Below are positions 28,801 through 37,929 of a DNA stretch of 64,000 bases, in pieces. Position numbers and translations under genes: made by a program. The first letter of the stretch is position 1, and each line of letters begins with the position of its first letter. Source of the stretch: Ursus arctos (lineage: Eukaryota; Chordata; Mammalia; Carnivora; Ursidae); NCBI RefSeq assembly GCF_023065955.2, contig NW_026622841.1, positions 17,246,501 to 17,310,500 of the forward strand, written 5' to 3'. Under the pieces are notes generated by a model. The model was given only the letters and a program-made list of their open reading frames with translations. It was not told the DNA's origin and ran no database searches.

Positions 28801-31603
28801 AGAACCACTGGTAACCAGAGTTTTGTTTTATTTTTAGAAGGAATTTACAGAAAGAACAAAGAGTACATTAGACCTATATAAATTATTCCTAAGTTTCATG
28901 AATTCAGTTGGTGGTATATAATAACAAAATTTTGTATTAAAAATGTAAGAAGTGTTATTACCTAAAACTTAGCAAAGTGGCATGTTGGAGTGGAAAGAGC
29001 CCAATCTTTGGAGTAAGAAGCCCGCCAGGTGGCTTAGCTCCCAGCTGTGTCCTTACTTCTATATGACGGAAGGCCAGTGACCCTCACCCTCTGTTCCTTG
29101 GAGGTCACATCTGCTTTGCAAAGTTGAGAGGATTCAAAGCTAAATTCTTGGCATGGTGCATGGCTCAGGAAGCCCTTGATGCTTGTCAACATTTGTTGTA
29201 CACTGATGTCATCCCATGCACAAGAGGAGACCAGAGTACACGGTCTTCTGACTTTTTGGAATGTGCAGTAAGACTGTTTCCCCCCAGTTAAATCATACTC
29301 TAGTGTGTAAAGCAGATAAAAGCTGAGAGACCAGAACTATCCCACTCATCTCGCATTTCCTCTCTTTACTTTAGAGAGCACAGGCCTCCAGGGACTGGGG
29401 CTTGATGCCAGCTCTGCCAGGTGATTGCTAAGCTCCATTTTGGTTCTTATATTAAATAAATCAATGAGTCTTGTTGAGTTCTCTCAGTCACTTTGTACTG
29501 GGACAAGAGTTTTCAGTTTTAACTTGAGTTGATGTGTGGTTTACAGAAGGATGTTTTGAGAGAGAAGCGGATCATTTCCTGGCTAGGTATGCCAGGTGTG
29601 GTTACACTTAGAAGTTTCATACTGATTATTTGTCTTACGACTCTGTCTTACTCCCATTGAAGCCGTATAGATTTACTGTAACAGGAAGAAAGTACAGATA
29701 ACAGGGAAGGTTAAAGATTGGTGTTATTAATAACACATTCTGTGCATAGACCAATGATGTTCTGGAGCATTCACTGATTATCCTATGCCTTATGGGACTA
29801 AGTGGGCCACGTTTGCTTCAGAGCTAGATAAAACTGGCCACTGAAAAAAACTACGCAGTATCTAGTCCCAGTGATAATGGCTTTGAATGGTTTGTTTTTT
29901 GTTTTTTGGGGGCTTTTAGGGGGGTTTTCATTCCTCAAGCAGCATGGCGCTTGAGATATACTGTAGAAGGAAGTGGATCTTTTTGCAGTTGGTTTAATAA
30001 CTGTGTGTGAGTTTTTAAGCTACCTTTATTGTTTTTGGAAGAAATTGTTGCTTCCACCCATGTGTCTGGGTTGTGGATGGTGTGTATTCTCTGCTCTGCT
30101 ACATGAATAAGATGAAGGCTGCTAGGCGGTGAGAGCTGCTTCTGTCTTGTGGCCTTTCGAGTTGTAAATGTTAATGAAGTCTTGTTTAACCTCAGGATAT
30201 CCCAGAAGCTCCTGAGAGACTGATGACGGACACCATTAATGAGCCCATCTTGCTGTGTCGATTTCCTGTAGAGATCAAGTCCTTCTATATGCAGCGATGT
30301 CCTGAGGATTCCCGCCTTACAGAATCTGTCAGTTTGTGATTCAAATAGTATTAGTAATTTTGCTTTCTAAGGGGGGTGGGGACTGCCACTGGACTAAGAG
30401 CTCATGGCAGATATTTCATTACACATCTAGCATGGCAGTATTTCAAGAAGTGGCTTTTGCATGAGAGACTCTGGACTCTGAGAAACAAACTGAGGGCCTC
30501 AGAGGGGAGGGGAGTGGGGGAATGGGATAGACCGGTGATGGGTAGTAAGGAGGGCACGGATAGCATGGTGCACTGGGTGTTATATGCAACTAATGAATCA
30601 TCGAACTTTACATCAGAAACCAGGGATGTACTGTATGGTGACTAACATCATATAATAAAAAAACATTAAAAAATAATAATAATAATAAAAAAGAAGAAGA
30701 AGTGGCTTTTGTCCTCCAATTGGGCTTAACATAGCTTGTTAAACTACAGGGTTTGAATATTACATGACCATAGTGCTCGTTTAGCTAGGAGTTTGGTTGT
30801 GATTTTCCTTGAAACTATAGCCTGGTAGTAACTGCATTTTATTTACTTCTCTTTAAAGGTTGACGTGTTGATGCCCAATGTTGGTGAGATTGTGGGAGGC
30901 TCAATGCGTATCTGGGATAGTGAGGAAATACTGGCAGGTTATAAAAGGGAAGGAATTGACCCCACTCCCTATTACTGGTACACAGATCAGGTAAAAACAG
31001 TTTTATTTTTTTTTAACACTCTTTAAAATGTTTTCATTATTATAGTTCTGTATAAATTGGAGTTTTTAAAAGGAGAGAATTCAGTGTGCTACTTTGGTGT
31101 TTGAATGAGCTGTATTCAGTTTCACAGTTATAATGTTGGCCCGTGACTATTGCTAGTTTTGTCTTTGTCTAATAGTATGCTGCTGAGTTTTTAAAATTTC
31201 GTTGTTAGATCCTACCAATATCTAGTGCTGTCTCACATTTTTCTCTGATAAACGGAGACATTGTCTTAGTTGAAAAGTTTGAAATCTCTTCATTCCACCT
31301 AATCCCTGGTTTATTTCTCATACCAAATCATTTCTACACATGTGGTCCATGAAAGCACATAGATTAGAGGTTAAATTCTTAACCATAAGCTAACTCATTT
31401 TACATTCGAAAATTTTAAATACTTTGACAAAATTTTAAACATCTATTCTTCTCTCCCTTTTTCTTAAACAGAGAAAATATGGCACATGTCCTCATGGAGG
31501 ATATGGCCTGGGCTTGGAACGGTTCTTGACCTGGATTCTGAATAGATATCACATCCGAGACGTATGCTTGTACCCACGATTTGTCCAGCGGTGCAAGCCG
31601 TAA
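16852..31603 (+). CDS. NARS1: Asparaginyl-tRNA synthetase, cytosolic (15 coding exons)
   Basis: NARS1 joins asparagine to tRNA(Asn) with ATP in the cytosol. Coding exons: 16852-16894, 17912-17994, 20223-20288, 20390-20482, 20568-20657, 21546-21624, 22665-22735, 24981-25067, 26248-26469, 26579-26778, 27196-27331, 28023-28136, 30196-30327, 30859-30990, 31472-31603. From ATG 16885 the exons total 1,647 nt, which is 548 residues, equal to the human protein. From ATG 16852 they give 559, the length I recall for mouse. Domains are an N-terminal appended region (1-~115, Lys/Glu-rich), an anticodon-binding OB fold (~120-193), and a class IIb catalytic core with motif 1 (~250-275), motif 2 ([10 protein letters not shown], 322-331) and motif 3 (GYGLGLERF, 515-523). 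All introns are GT-AG and all frames join. I am very sure of this call. Confidence 0.98.
17430..17655 (+). repeat. MIR copy in NARS1 intron 1
   Basis: The MIR order is visible: ttatttagtcctaagtacag, gatgggtattgtttttcccc, cttagaaaggttaagtgaat, then a diverged end. Confidence 0.6.
17912..17994 (+). CDS. NARS1: NARS1 exon 2
   Basis: Encodes residues 4-31 ([17 protein letters not shown] and onward). The acceptor is a tandem aaacag|cag|ag, so a three-base-shorter form that skips Ala4 is possible. The donor is AAAG|gtagtg. Confidence 0.95.
18466..18645 (+). mobile_element. SINEC in NARS1 intron 2
   Basis: A diverged head (ggcacccggctggctaagtg) is followed by a normal body and tail. An 11-bp target duplication, aagaaatctgg, lies at 18455-18465 and 18646-18656. 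Confidence 0.93.
19443..19978 (+). mobile_element. Tigger-type DNA transposon in NARS1 intron 2
   Basis: The ends are inverted repeats: CAGTTGACCCTTGAACA on the left, and CAGTTGATCCCTGAACA when the right end is reverse-complemented. A TA dinucleotide flanks both sides, as for pogo/Tc1-type elements. The sequence fits the Tigger2 group. A SINE splits it. Confidence 0.85.
19738..19914 (+). mobile_element. SINEC inside the Tigger copy
   Basis: The head GGGGCGCCTGGGTGGCTCAG is followed by an A-tail. The flanks aaaaaatctgcata and aaaaaatctgtgta are the target duplication with two changes. Confidence 0.93.
20223..20288 (+). CDS. NARS1: NARS1 exon 3
   Basis: Encodes residues 32-53, [20 protein letters not shown] and two more. 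The acceptor is cccaag|GCT and the donor GAG|gtagga. The phase is 0 on both sides. Confidence 0.96.
20390..20482 (+). CDS. NARS1: NARS1 exon 4
   Basis: Encodes residues 54-84, with [20 protein letters not shown]. Lys- and Glu-rich text marks the appended N-terminal region. The intron before it is only 101 bp. Confidence 0.96.
20568..20657 (+). CDS. NARS1: NARS1 exon 5
   Basis: Encodes residues 85-114 ([20 protein letters not shown] and on), a charged, probably helical linker before the OB fold. It follows an 85-bp intron. The donor is TGT|gtgagt. Confidence 0.96.
21546..21624 (+). CDS. NARS1: NARS1 exon 6
   Basis: Encodes [20 protein letters not shown] and HRLRRQ, the start of the anticodon-binding OB fold. 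The last codon is split after CAAG|gtaaat. Confidence 0.96.
21882..22077 (-). mobile_element. SINEC in NARS1 intron 6, antisense
   Basis: It is antisense to the gene, with the T-run first. A short target duplication, tgaattt, lies at 21875-21881 and 22078-22084. Confidence 0.93.
22665..22735 (+). CDS. NARS1: NARS1 exon 7
   Basis: Encodes [20 protein letters not shown] and DDL, central strands of the OB fold. The acceptor is tttttag|GAAAG and the donor TTG|gtaagt. Confidence 0.96.
22880..23404 (-). mobile_element. Tigger-type DNA transposon in NARS1 intron 7, inverted relative to the first
   Basis: It starts CAGTTGACCATTGAGCAACG after a TA and ends with the complement of CAGCTGACCTTGAACAATCT. 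Its arms correspond to those of the element at 19443 in the opposite order, so the two are inverted copies. It is split by a SINE. Confidence 0.83.
22987..23187 (-). mobile_element. SINEC inside the second Tigger copy
   Basis: A full-length later-type copy with a perfect 16-bp target duplication, tctttatgagtttctt, at 22971-22986 and 23188-23203. Confidence 0.96.
23455..23761 (-). repeat. MaLR-type LTR (MLT1/MST group), antisense
   Basis: The text gctgctgtaataaaatacca at the left and ttttggagggacaaaaacat at the right is the reverse complement of a MaLR LTR. It is shortened in the middle compared with the family. Confidence 0.7.
23762..24582. other. NARS1 intron 7 sequence, no feature seen
   Basis: AT-rich intron with a T-run at 24242-24258. 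I see no exon or clear repeat. Confidence 0.45.
24583..24777 (-). mobile_element. SINEC in NARS1 intron 7, antisense
   Basis: A later-type copy, antisense to the gene, with the target duplication tacatacatat at 24572-24582 and 24778-24788. The T-rich start followed by AAG resembles a cryptic acceptor (tttttttaag|attttatt). Confidence 0.95.
24981..25067 (+). CDS. NARS1: NARS1 exon 8
   Basis: Encodes residues 165-193 ([20 protein letters not shown] then LNLTPKGKQ), the end of the OB fold. An antisense SINE ends 203 bp upstream, inside intron 7. Confidence 0.96.
25068..26247. other. NARS1 intron 8
   Basis: No repeat or extra exon recognised. A strong pyrimidine tract (26198-26237) precedes exon 9. 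Confidence 0.5.
26248..26469 (+). CDS. NARS1: NARS1 exon 9
   Basis: Encodes residues 194-267, with [20 protein letters not shown], the [13 protein letters not shown] segment and the motif 1 helix ([17 protein letters not shown]). The acceptor is a long pyrimidine tract ending in aatggag|GCT, where the AG lies 11 bases beyond the tract. Confidence 0.96.
26579..26778 (+). CDS. NARS1: NARS1 exon 10
   Basis: Encodes residues 268-334. It holds the motif 1 end ([16 protein letters not shown]), the [11 protein letters not shown] segment and motif 2 ([15 protein letters not shown]). Arg322 and Glu324 are the conserved RxE pair that binds ATP in class II enzymes. The intron before it is only 109 bp. 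Confidence 0.97.
27196..27331 (+). CDS. NARS1: NARS1 exon 11
   Basis: Encodes [20 protein letters not shown] and on, to residue 379 (LNP). THVEAE completes the motif 2 loop. The donor is CCCG|gtaggt. Confidence 0.96.
27455..27500 (+). repeat. (TG)n-(TATG)n simple repeat
   Basis: TG units pass into TATATG units within NARS1 intron 11. Confidence 0.9.
27505..27810 (+). mobile_element. L1M 3'-UTR fragment in NARS1 intron 11
   Basis: Phrases such as ttatattcgtttcaggcata, aagatctactctgttagcaa and aactggaagtttgtaccttt are typical of L1M 3' UTR sequence. Confidence 0.8.
28023..28136 (+). CDS. NARS1: NARS1 exon 12
   Basis: Encodes residues 380-417, [20 protein letters not shown] then [18 protein letters not shown], the insertion between motifs 2 and 3. 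Confidence 0.96.
28137..30195. other. NARS1 intron 12
   Basis: A MIR-like stretch (28980-29180, with cccagctgtgtccttacttc) is the only repeat I recognise. The 82-codon open frame at 28334-28582 looks like chance. Confidence 0.45.
30196..30327 (+). CDS. NARS1: NARS1 exon 13
   Basis: Encodes residues 418-461 ([20 protein letters not shown] and on to LTES). The donor is TCT|gtcagt, less standard than the others. A truncated L1 lies 132 bp downstream in the intron. Confidence 0.96.
30460..30696 (+). mobile_element. Young 5'-truncated L1 in NARS1 intron 13
   Basis: Only the last ~237 bases are present: gggtgttatatgcaactaat, gatgtactgtatggtgacta and an A-rich tail. A perfect 15-bp target duplication, aagaagtggcttttg, lies at 30445-30459 and 30697-30711. 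The element is in sense orientation and brings an AATAAA (30654-30659). Confidence 0.93.
30859..30990 (+). CDS. NARS1: NARS1 exon 14
   Basis: Encodes residues 462-505, with [20 protein letters not shown] and [17 protein letters not shown] contributes to the asparagine/adenylate pocket in class IIb enzymes. Confidence 0.96.
31472..31603 (+). CDS. NARS1: NARS1 exon 15 and stop
   Basis: Encodes residues 506-548 with motif 3 ([15 protein letters not shown]). Arg522 is the motif 3 arginine that contacts ATP. The protein ends FVQRCKP before TAA at 31601-31603. I recall RCTP at the human end, a minor change. Confidence 0.97.
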   Translation, partial: RKYGTCPHGGYGLGLERFLTWILNRYHIRDVCLYPRFVQRCKP

Positions 31604-32555
31604 CTGATTCCTCCAGAAGCATTAAGGAAAGAATACAGTTTATGAAAGGAACAGACTGCCTCTTAAAAAAAACAAAAAGCCAAAATCTTCCCTTTTTTAT
31701 TCCATTGGTGTATATCCATTTCTTTTTTCTCCCACGAAAAGCAATCCAAATCATGTGAATATCAAGTGACGTCGGTGTTATTTTAAGAAACAATATCCAT
31801 CACAAAGTCTGGGGGAATTATGTGGCATGTAACACTACAGTTGTACGTCCATTTCAGCATTTTATTCAATTGTAGGTTATAATTTTTGCATCATATATAC
31901 CACATATATACTTAAACAGATTTTAATTATGATCTAAGACATTCCAGTAACTTAATCTTCCTGTCCTGTTAAGTGTAACTGGAATTCTTTAATTTATGTC
32001 ATATTATTGTATAGGCGAGTTAGAACAAACATCTTGGGGGAAAATCGACAATGTGGTGTAAAAATCTGCTCGTGTTAGAACAGTGTAATTCATTGATACT
32101 GAAATCAAACGACAGTTTTGCATTGGTTATTAATCTTTTCTAATTCTGTAGAGCTGCTTATAATTCTAAAGCATATGAGTTGATGTGGAGAGATCTGTAA
32201 AAACATGGGAATTTTGCATTAATTTGAAATAACAGCAAATTTTTTTTTTCCGTTCCTTGCATTAGTTTAAGCTAAAAAGGCAGAGTGATCTTTTCTTTTT
32301 CCTGGTAGTTTCTAAGTAATTAAGAATAAATAAGTTCCAAAAGAATTTGCAGCTGGAATCTTAATGACAACTGTATGTGGCCGTTTGACTCTTCCTACAC
32401 TGTGACTTTAGATCTAATCTGCTACCTTATTAAGTCCTAGCAGGCTTATTGAATGGCTTCATTTCAGATTTGGTTCATTTCTCTCCCAAAATGCATGTCA
32501 TGTATTCTCAATAGGCTGTATTCCCAGCAATCAATAAATGGGCGCACATAAAAAC
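31604..32555 (+). other. NARS1: NARS1 3' UTR (probable)
   Basis: AT-rich sequence follows the stop. AATAAA hexamers lie at 32325-32330 and 32533-32538. The second has a GT- and T-rich stretch after it (gctggctttgatttttc), as expected for a cleavage site. A further AATAAA occurs near 32864, so a longer form is possible. Confidence 0.6.
32533..32538 (+). terminator. Likely NARS1 polyadenylation signal
   Basis: AATAAA is 930 bases after the stop codon, followed within 40 bases by a GT/T-rich element. Confidence 0.55.
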
Positions 32556-32559
32556 TATT

Positions 32560-33498
32560 TGCTGGCTTTGATTTTTCTAAAGCTGAACACCTCAGTCTAC
32601 ATTGGTTCGTGTGTTTTGCATTTTTTAAATCTTTTTTTCATGATGTATATATGTGAAATTAGATATTACTAAATTTAGTAGGTATTACTAAAAACACACG
32701 GTAATGAAAAGGAACAATTTTTAAAAATTAGGTGTAGGTCTAGTCACGTTTTGTAATCTTTTTTGTGTTATTTTTGGACACATTAACTTACACCGTATTT
32801 TTTAATTAAGTGAAATGACAGATGGAAATAGGGCATTTATAGTATATTTGGCCTGTATCTTTAAATAAAAAATACTTGTAAGAATGTGAATGAGCTCTAA
32901 TTGGATTAATCTAGGCAGTTCATTTGATCAGAATTTAAGAAAGAGGTTAGACCCAATTAACCTAAATTTTAATTGTGCAAATGAATTGAGAGTTTTAAAT
33001 ACAGAGGGAGTGCTGTGGAATTGGATGGGGATAAGGGCGTCAAGGTCATGGTGACATCATGCCAAGAATCTGAGCATGGTGAGCAGCAAACCCCATACAC
33101 ATGGATTTTTTTTCCCTTGACTGTGTCATTGTTGCTGCAATCTGGTGTCCTAGCCCCGTCCCGTGGCCCTGCCATGTGTCTGGCCACAGACACCCCAGTT
33201 CTGAGTTCCTGCCCCTATGGGACTCTCCTCTCATGGCTCTTTCCTGATGTGGCCCTTAAAGTTGATTCTTACACCAAAACCCTCTTTACCTTTGCTACTT
33301 GTGTAGCAGACCTGCTTGAGGTTTTGAAGACACATGGGAGGCTGGTACCTAAGCAAACTGAATGACTGCAGTATTAACTTTCCCTCTTCACGGGTGTCCT
33401 GCTGCCACTTCTAGCCACCTTGCTTTTCCCTTGTTGCTCAGCCCTCCTCCCCCCTCTGCACCTGCTTGTCTCTAACATTCCCTAATTTCTTTATAGAG
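32560..33498. other. NARS1-FECH intergenic DNA, no gene seen
   Basis: AT-rich at first, then more mixed. A 116-codon + strand frame (33015-33365) overlaps other-strand frames of similar length and has no recognisable domain. Confidence 0.45.
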
Positions 33499-33672
33499 CA
33501 GTTCAACTCTATCAGAAGCAACCTTCCGACGTACTGGAATCACTTGTGGACCTGAAAAATACTGGTGTCTGGGCCTTATTCCAGACAAATTGATTCCAAA
33601 TTTCAGGGACGGGCCCATGATATTTTTTAGAGGCTCCCCGGGCGACGCTTTTGCAGAGCTAGGTTGACCATC
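33499..33672 (+). repeat. MER5A-like hAT-Charlie fragment
   Basis: Visible text includes ctggaatcacttgtggacct, aaatactggtgtctgggcct and ttttttagaggctccccggg, in the order of MER5-type elements. Terminal repeats are decayed. Confidence 0.6.
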
Positions 33673-34015
33673 CTAAGTAGCTCCCTGCTACTTCTAAACT
33701 CAGCCTTAAGCCTCTCATTATTACTGTAGGTCCTCATTTAATTATTTCCCATTAGTCCCTGTAGTTGAAATGGGAAACTTGGGGCAAGGCGAAGCCTGTT
33801 CAATATTGGCCAATGGCTACAAAAACACTCTGTGTGTTTCCATTTAGCTTTCAAGGCGTATTGAGAAGTTCTCCAAGTTATGACAGCTGCCACTAATGCA
33901 GGAGTGCCTTGTGTCAGGCCATGCCCTGTCCTGTGCTTTAATCCTCACAATAACCTGAGATAATTTCTGTTAGCCCTGAGATAATGGCTGAGAAAGGTTA
34001 AAAACTTGCCCAAAT

Positions 34016-34401
34016 GGGGCGCCTGGGTGGCTCAGTCGATTAAGCATCTGGCTCTTGATTTCGGCTCAGTTTGTGATCTCAGGGTTGTGAGCTGGAGTCC
34101 CGCGTTGGGCTTGACTTGGACCCTGCTTAAGATTCTCCCTTAAGGTGGCTCAGCTGTTAAGCATCTGCCTTCAGCTCAGGGTGTGATCCCAGGGTCCCGG
34201 GATCGAGCCCTGCATCGGGCTCCCTGTTCGGCAGGAAGCCTGCTTCTCCCTCTCCCACTCCCCTTGCTTATGTTCCCTCTCTTGCTGTCTCTGTCAAATA
34301 AATAAATAAGATCTTTAAAAAAATAAAATAAAATTGAAGAAGAAAAAACATAAAAAAAAAGATTTTCCCTTAAGCCCCCTGCATTCCCCCACCTCAAAAG
34401 G
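34016..34401 (+). mobile_element. SINEC, outer copy of a nested pair
   Basis: The head GGGGCGCCTGGGTGGCTCAG starts at 34016. The body breaks near 34144 and resumes at 34375 with ccccctgcattcccc. The short target duplication is tgcccaaa (34007-34014 and 34402-34409). Confidence 0.88.
34145..34358 (+). mobile_element. SINEC, inner copy, slightly 5'-truncated
   Basis: It starts at GTGGCTCAGCTGTTAAGC, about ten bases short of the usual head. Its target duplication lies in the outer SINE: aagattctcccttaag (34129-34144) and aagattttcccttaag (34359-34374). Confidence 0.92.
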
Positions 34402-35287
34402 TGCCCAAAACTGCACAGGTAGTAAGTGGTAGGATAAAGTTTTAAACTCCACATCTTGAAGTACTTTAAACTTAGAATCAGTATATTTCATTCAGCCCTT
34501 CTAGGGAAAAAGATGTCATGATGTCCAAATACTTTAGTAGTAGTTGGTAATTGCTGGTGAATTAAATGATTGGGTTTCTTATGCTGAAAAGTTTCTTTCT
34601 ACCTCATGGTTCATTACTAATGTGATGATTAGTGAGGAACACCAGGTAGCCATAGTTACATCTTCCCATAGAAGGTTCTGGAGTCTCTGCTTTAGTCTGA
34701 ATTAACCACTCTGTTCTTGGAAGTTTTCTTGGGGTCATCTTTCACTATCCCCTTTGCCTTTCTGTACTGGACACCCTATTTCTGTATCGGACATCTTATT
34801 TCCTATATCCCCTCTTTCCCTCCTTGGTTCACCTCCTCATTTTGGTGGTACATATCCTCTAGCAGTTCACTGAGCAAGGGTGTGGGGAAAGGAGATTCAC
34901 CGAGAAACTTGCATATCTAAACATGCTATTAATCTATCTTCCTGCTCGAATCATAGTCTCCCTATAAAAATGTGGGCTAGCAAGCATTTTTCCCTCAGGA
35001 TTTCAAAGTCCTGGCTTCCTGTGCTGGTGCTGAGAATTCCTAGGCATTCTCATACCTGGTCCTTGACATATGACCTGTCTGTTCTGGAAACTTGTCCCCA
35101 CTCTTCCGAAATTTCATGATGCTATTTCTTGGGACTTTGCATCCATCCCACTGAGTGGTTGACAGGCCCATCACATCCAGGAAATCATGCCCTTGAGTCG
35201 TGAGAAAGTTTCTAAAATTGCTTCACTGAAAGTCTCCCTTCTGTTTTGCTTTCTTTCTAAAACTGCTATTCAGGTATTAGGCCTTTT

Positions 35288-35498
35288 ATTTCTTTATGTA
35301 TTTATTTTTAAAGATTTTATTTATTTGAAAGAGAGTGAGAGAGCATGAGTGGGAGGGGCAGAGGCAGAGGGAGAGAAAATCCCAAGCAGACTCCATGCTG
35401 AGCCAGAGCCTGACACGGGGCTCGATCTCATGACCCTGAAATCATGACCTGAGTGGAAACCAAGAGTCAGACGCTTAACTGTGCCCGCCAGCCGCCCC
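35288..35498 (-). mobile_element. SINEC, antisense, older type
   Basis: Target duplication ttcaggtattaggcctttt (35269-35287) and ttcagatattaggcctttt (35499-35517), with one mismatch. Confidence 0.93.
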
Positions 35499-35518
35499 TT
35501 CAGATATTAGGCCTTTTA

Positions 35519-36660
35519 AATGTTCTTTTATCTTTTTCTTTTCTTTTGCTTGCTATTTTCTGGGATTTACTTTACCCCAGTCTTTCTATTGGGTTTTTCA
35601 CCTCTTAGCAGAGTAAAGGGGAAAGAAAAAATTTTTTAATTCTAATTCTGGCCTCAGAAACTTACATCTTTATGGTCTCTTACCCAAGTTTTCTTCCTGC
35701 GTCTTCCTTGTTTCTTCCATATTGTTTTCTTCTACTTGCCTGGGTCTCTCTTTCTCCTGTTAGTGGCTTTCCTCAGTTGTCAAGTGGTGCTTACTTACTT
35801 GCCGAGAATTCCCAGGACAGATGCAAATGCTCGGGTGTGTGGGTAGGAGATGTGCACGTGCTTGGCACTGCACCTGGCATCGTCAGGTCAGAGCCAGGTG
35901 TGGCCTCCCGGCAACATGACCTCCAGCCGGCCACTGGGTGCGTGGGGGCAGTCGGCTGCTGCCATGGGGGGACCTGGGCAGTCGGACTTCTTTATCTTTC
36001 TTTCAATCCATCTCGCTCTGGCATCTCACGGCCTCCCCACCTCCAGTGGTATCTGCCCGTCCTGAACCACCTCGGGATTGTCATATAAATCTCCGTGGTT
36101 CCTGTCTTAGGATGGCCAGCGTAGGATTCGGTTCTCTTGGGCCTGCTAAATCATTAACCACGTATCCATCTGCCTTCCAGCTTTCAAAGTCCTGTTGCCA
36201 TGATTCCCTTTCCTTTCTTCCCCCATCCTTCTAGATCTGTGCTTGAAAGCAAACAAAACACCGCCAGCACTGTCTCCTGTCTGTTCTCCCTGCCGCGCCC
36301 ATCTCGCAGTCTGTAGCCTGCACGCACTTGCTCAACTGTTCCCCTCAGCCCCGAACACCGACTGCCATGACTATCACCATCCGTTAGCCTACAGACAAAG
36401 GTCCAAGTTCTGAGAACTTTTCAGCTTGCCCCTCAGCTTAACTCTCAACCCTTCCCATCCCCGCGCAGTGGTGAAGAGAATGCCTTGCTCTCGGGCGTGC
36501 TGTGCTTTGCTGTCTCTGTGGTCTCCCCTCACGTGGAGGACATTCCAGTGCTCCTCTTCTCGTGAGTTCTGAGACCACTGGGGTGACAAATCATTCCTTC
36601 CTCCTCTCAGTCTGAAATCATCACAGACTTGTATCACCTTCTGCTCACCTCTTGCTCCCC
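35519..36660. other. Intergenic DNA, possibly decayed L2
   Basis: The pyrimidine-rich + strand text from about 36240 to 36650 has the look of an L2 body (cctgcacgcacttgctcaac, cctttcttcccccatccttc), but no diagnostic end is seen. Overlapping open frames at 35672-36234 have no known domain. Confidence 0.35.
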
Positions 36661-36682
36661 CACTGTAAACAGATTTATTTAT

Positions 36683-36881
36683 TTATTTATTTATTTAAAG
36701 ATTTTATTTATTTATTAGAGAGAGAGACAGCCAGCGAGAGAGGGAACACAGGCAGGGGGAGTGGGAGAGGAAGAAGCAGGCTCCCAGTGGAGGAGCCCGA
36801 TGCGGGGCTCGATCCCAGAACTCCAGGATCACGCCCTGAGCCGAAGGCAGACACTCAATGACTGAGCCACCCAGGCGCCCC
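36683..36881 (-). mobile_element. SINEC, antisense
   Basis: Later-type copy. Flanks aacagatttattta (36668-36681) and aacagattgattta (36882-36895). Confidence 0.93.
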
Positions 36882-37078
36882 AACAGATTGATTTATTGAA
36901 TAAATAGAATAATTCCCTCCACCCCCAAATCTTAGCTGAGTGCGAAAGGCACATCTCTAGGCATCAGAATTGGAGGGCGGGGAGGTCCGAGGGTCTCAAA
37001 GCCAGGGCTATCAGTCAAGGGTGAGGGTTACAGTGGGAACTGAGCCCCAGATAAAGAGACAGGGAAGGTGCTTTTTAA

Positions 37079-37250
37079 TTTTTTTAAAAAGATTTTACTT
37101 ATTTATTAGGGAGAGAGCACGAGCTGGGGTGGGGAGGAGGGCAAAGCAGGCTCCCCGCTGAGCAGGAAGCCCAACATGGTGCTCGATCCCAGGATTCTGG
37201 GATCGTGACCCGAGCTGAAGGCAGATGCTTAACCGACTGAGCCACCCAGA
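37079..37250 (-). mobile_element. SINEC, antisense
   Basis: Flanks aaggtgctttttaa (37065-37078) and aaggcactttttaa (37258-37271). The head end is rearranged (ccaccca then gaccctgag). Confidence 0.9.
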
Positions 37251-37732
37251 CCCTGAGAAGGCACTTTTTAAAAAGCTGTATGGAAATAGAACATTCATAC
37301 AGAAAAGGGCATACATCATAAGCATGCAATTCCATGAATTTCCGCAAAGTGAATGCATCCTGTACCCAGCTCCTAGAATGCCCACACCTAGACAGGAAGG
37401 GCCAGACCCCTGTTTGCATGAAGTGGGGCCTCAACAGGTTGGCTTTTCTGTGATAAGAGACCTAGAAAATTGGCCAAAGAAGGTCAAGGAAGCCTGTCAT
37501 CTGCCCAGGGCTCTGCATACACAATGAAAGCTTCCTGGAAAGAGTCAACTCCCCCTATTCTTACCCACCTGCAAGGAACAGCAATCCGAACCCGAGAAAT
37601 GAACACCAACCCCATCTAAGACTGGTGGGATCCCTGGATCCTGGCAGAGGCAAACCAGAAAATCTCTTAGGATCCTTCCACCATGCAGGGAGCAGAGAAC
37701 TCTTTGGAGAAAGCCACTCTGACCAATGTGAG

Positions 37733-37736
<4 letters not shown>

Positions 37737-37767
<31 letters not shown>
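37737..37767 (+). repeat. Poly-A tract of about 30 bases
   Basis: A near-pure A run with no SINE or L1 body attached that I can identify. A duplicated segment (aggagaaaatgaatg at 37777 and 37799) follows. Confidence 0.95.
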
Positions 37768-37769
<2 letters not shown>

Positions 37770-37929
37770 ACCCATAGGAGAAAATGAATGAACCTATAGG
37801 AGAAAATGAATGCATTTGGTCATGTAGTGTCTTAATACCGGCTCAGGAGCTGCAGTTTCTTTTCCACACTGCAAAGTGAACCTCTGAAACATAAGCATGG
37901 ATCACTCTGCTAGAGGGACATCACCCAGT

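Larger units (their letters stand above)
33893..34460 (+). repeat. MIR copy split by two nested SINEs
   Basis: The MIR text runs from tcaggccatgccctgtcctg and ttaatcctcacaataacctg to aaggttaaaaacttgcccaa. It then resumes after the SINEs at about 34402 with cacaggtagtaagtggtagg. Confidence 0.7.

Noticed and set aside
33015..33365. 116-codon frame between NARS1 and FECH
   Set aside because: No domain and no splice context, and antisense frames of similar length cover the same bases.
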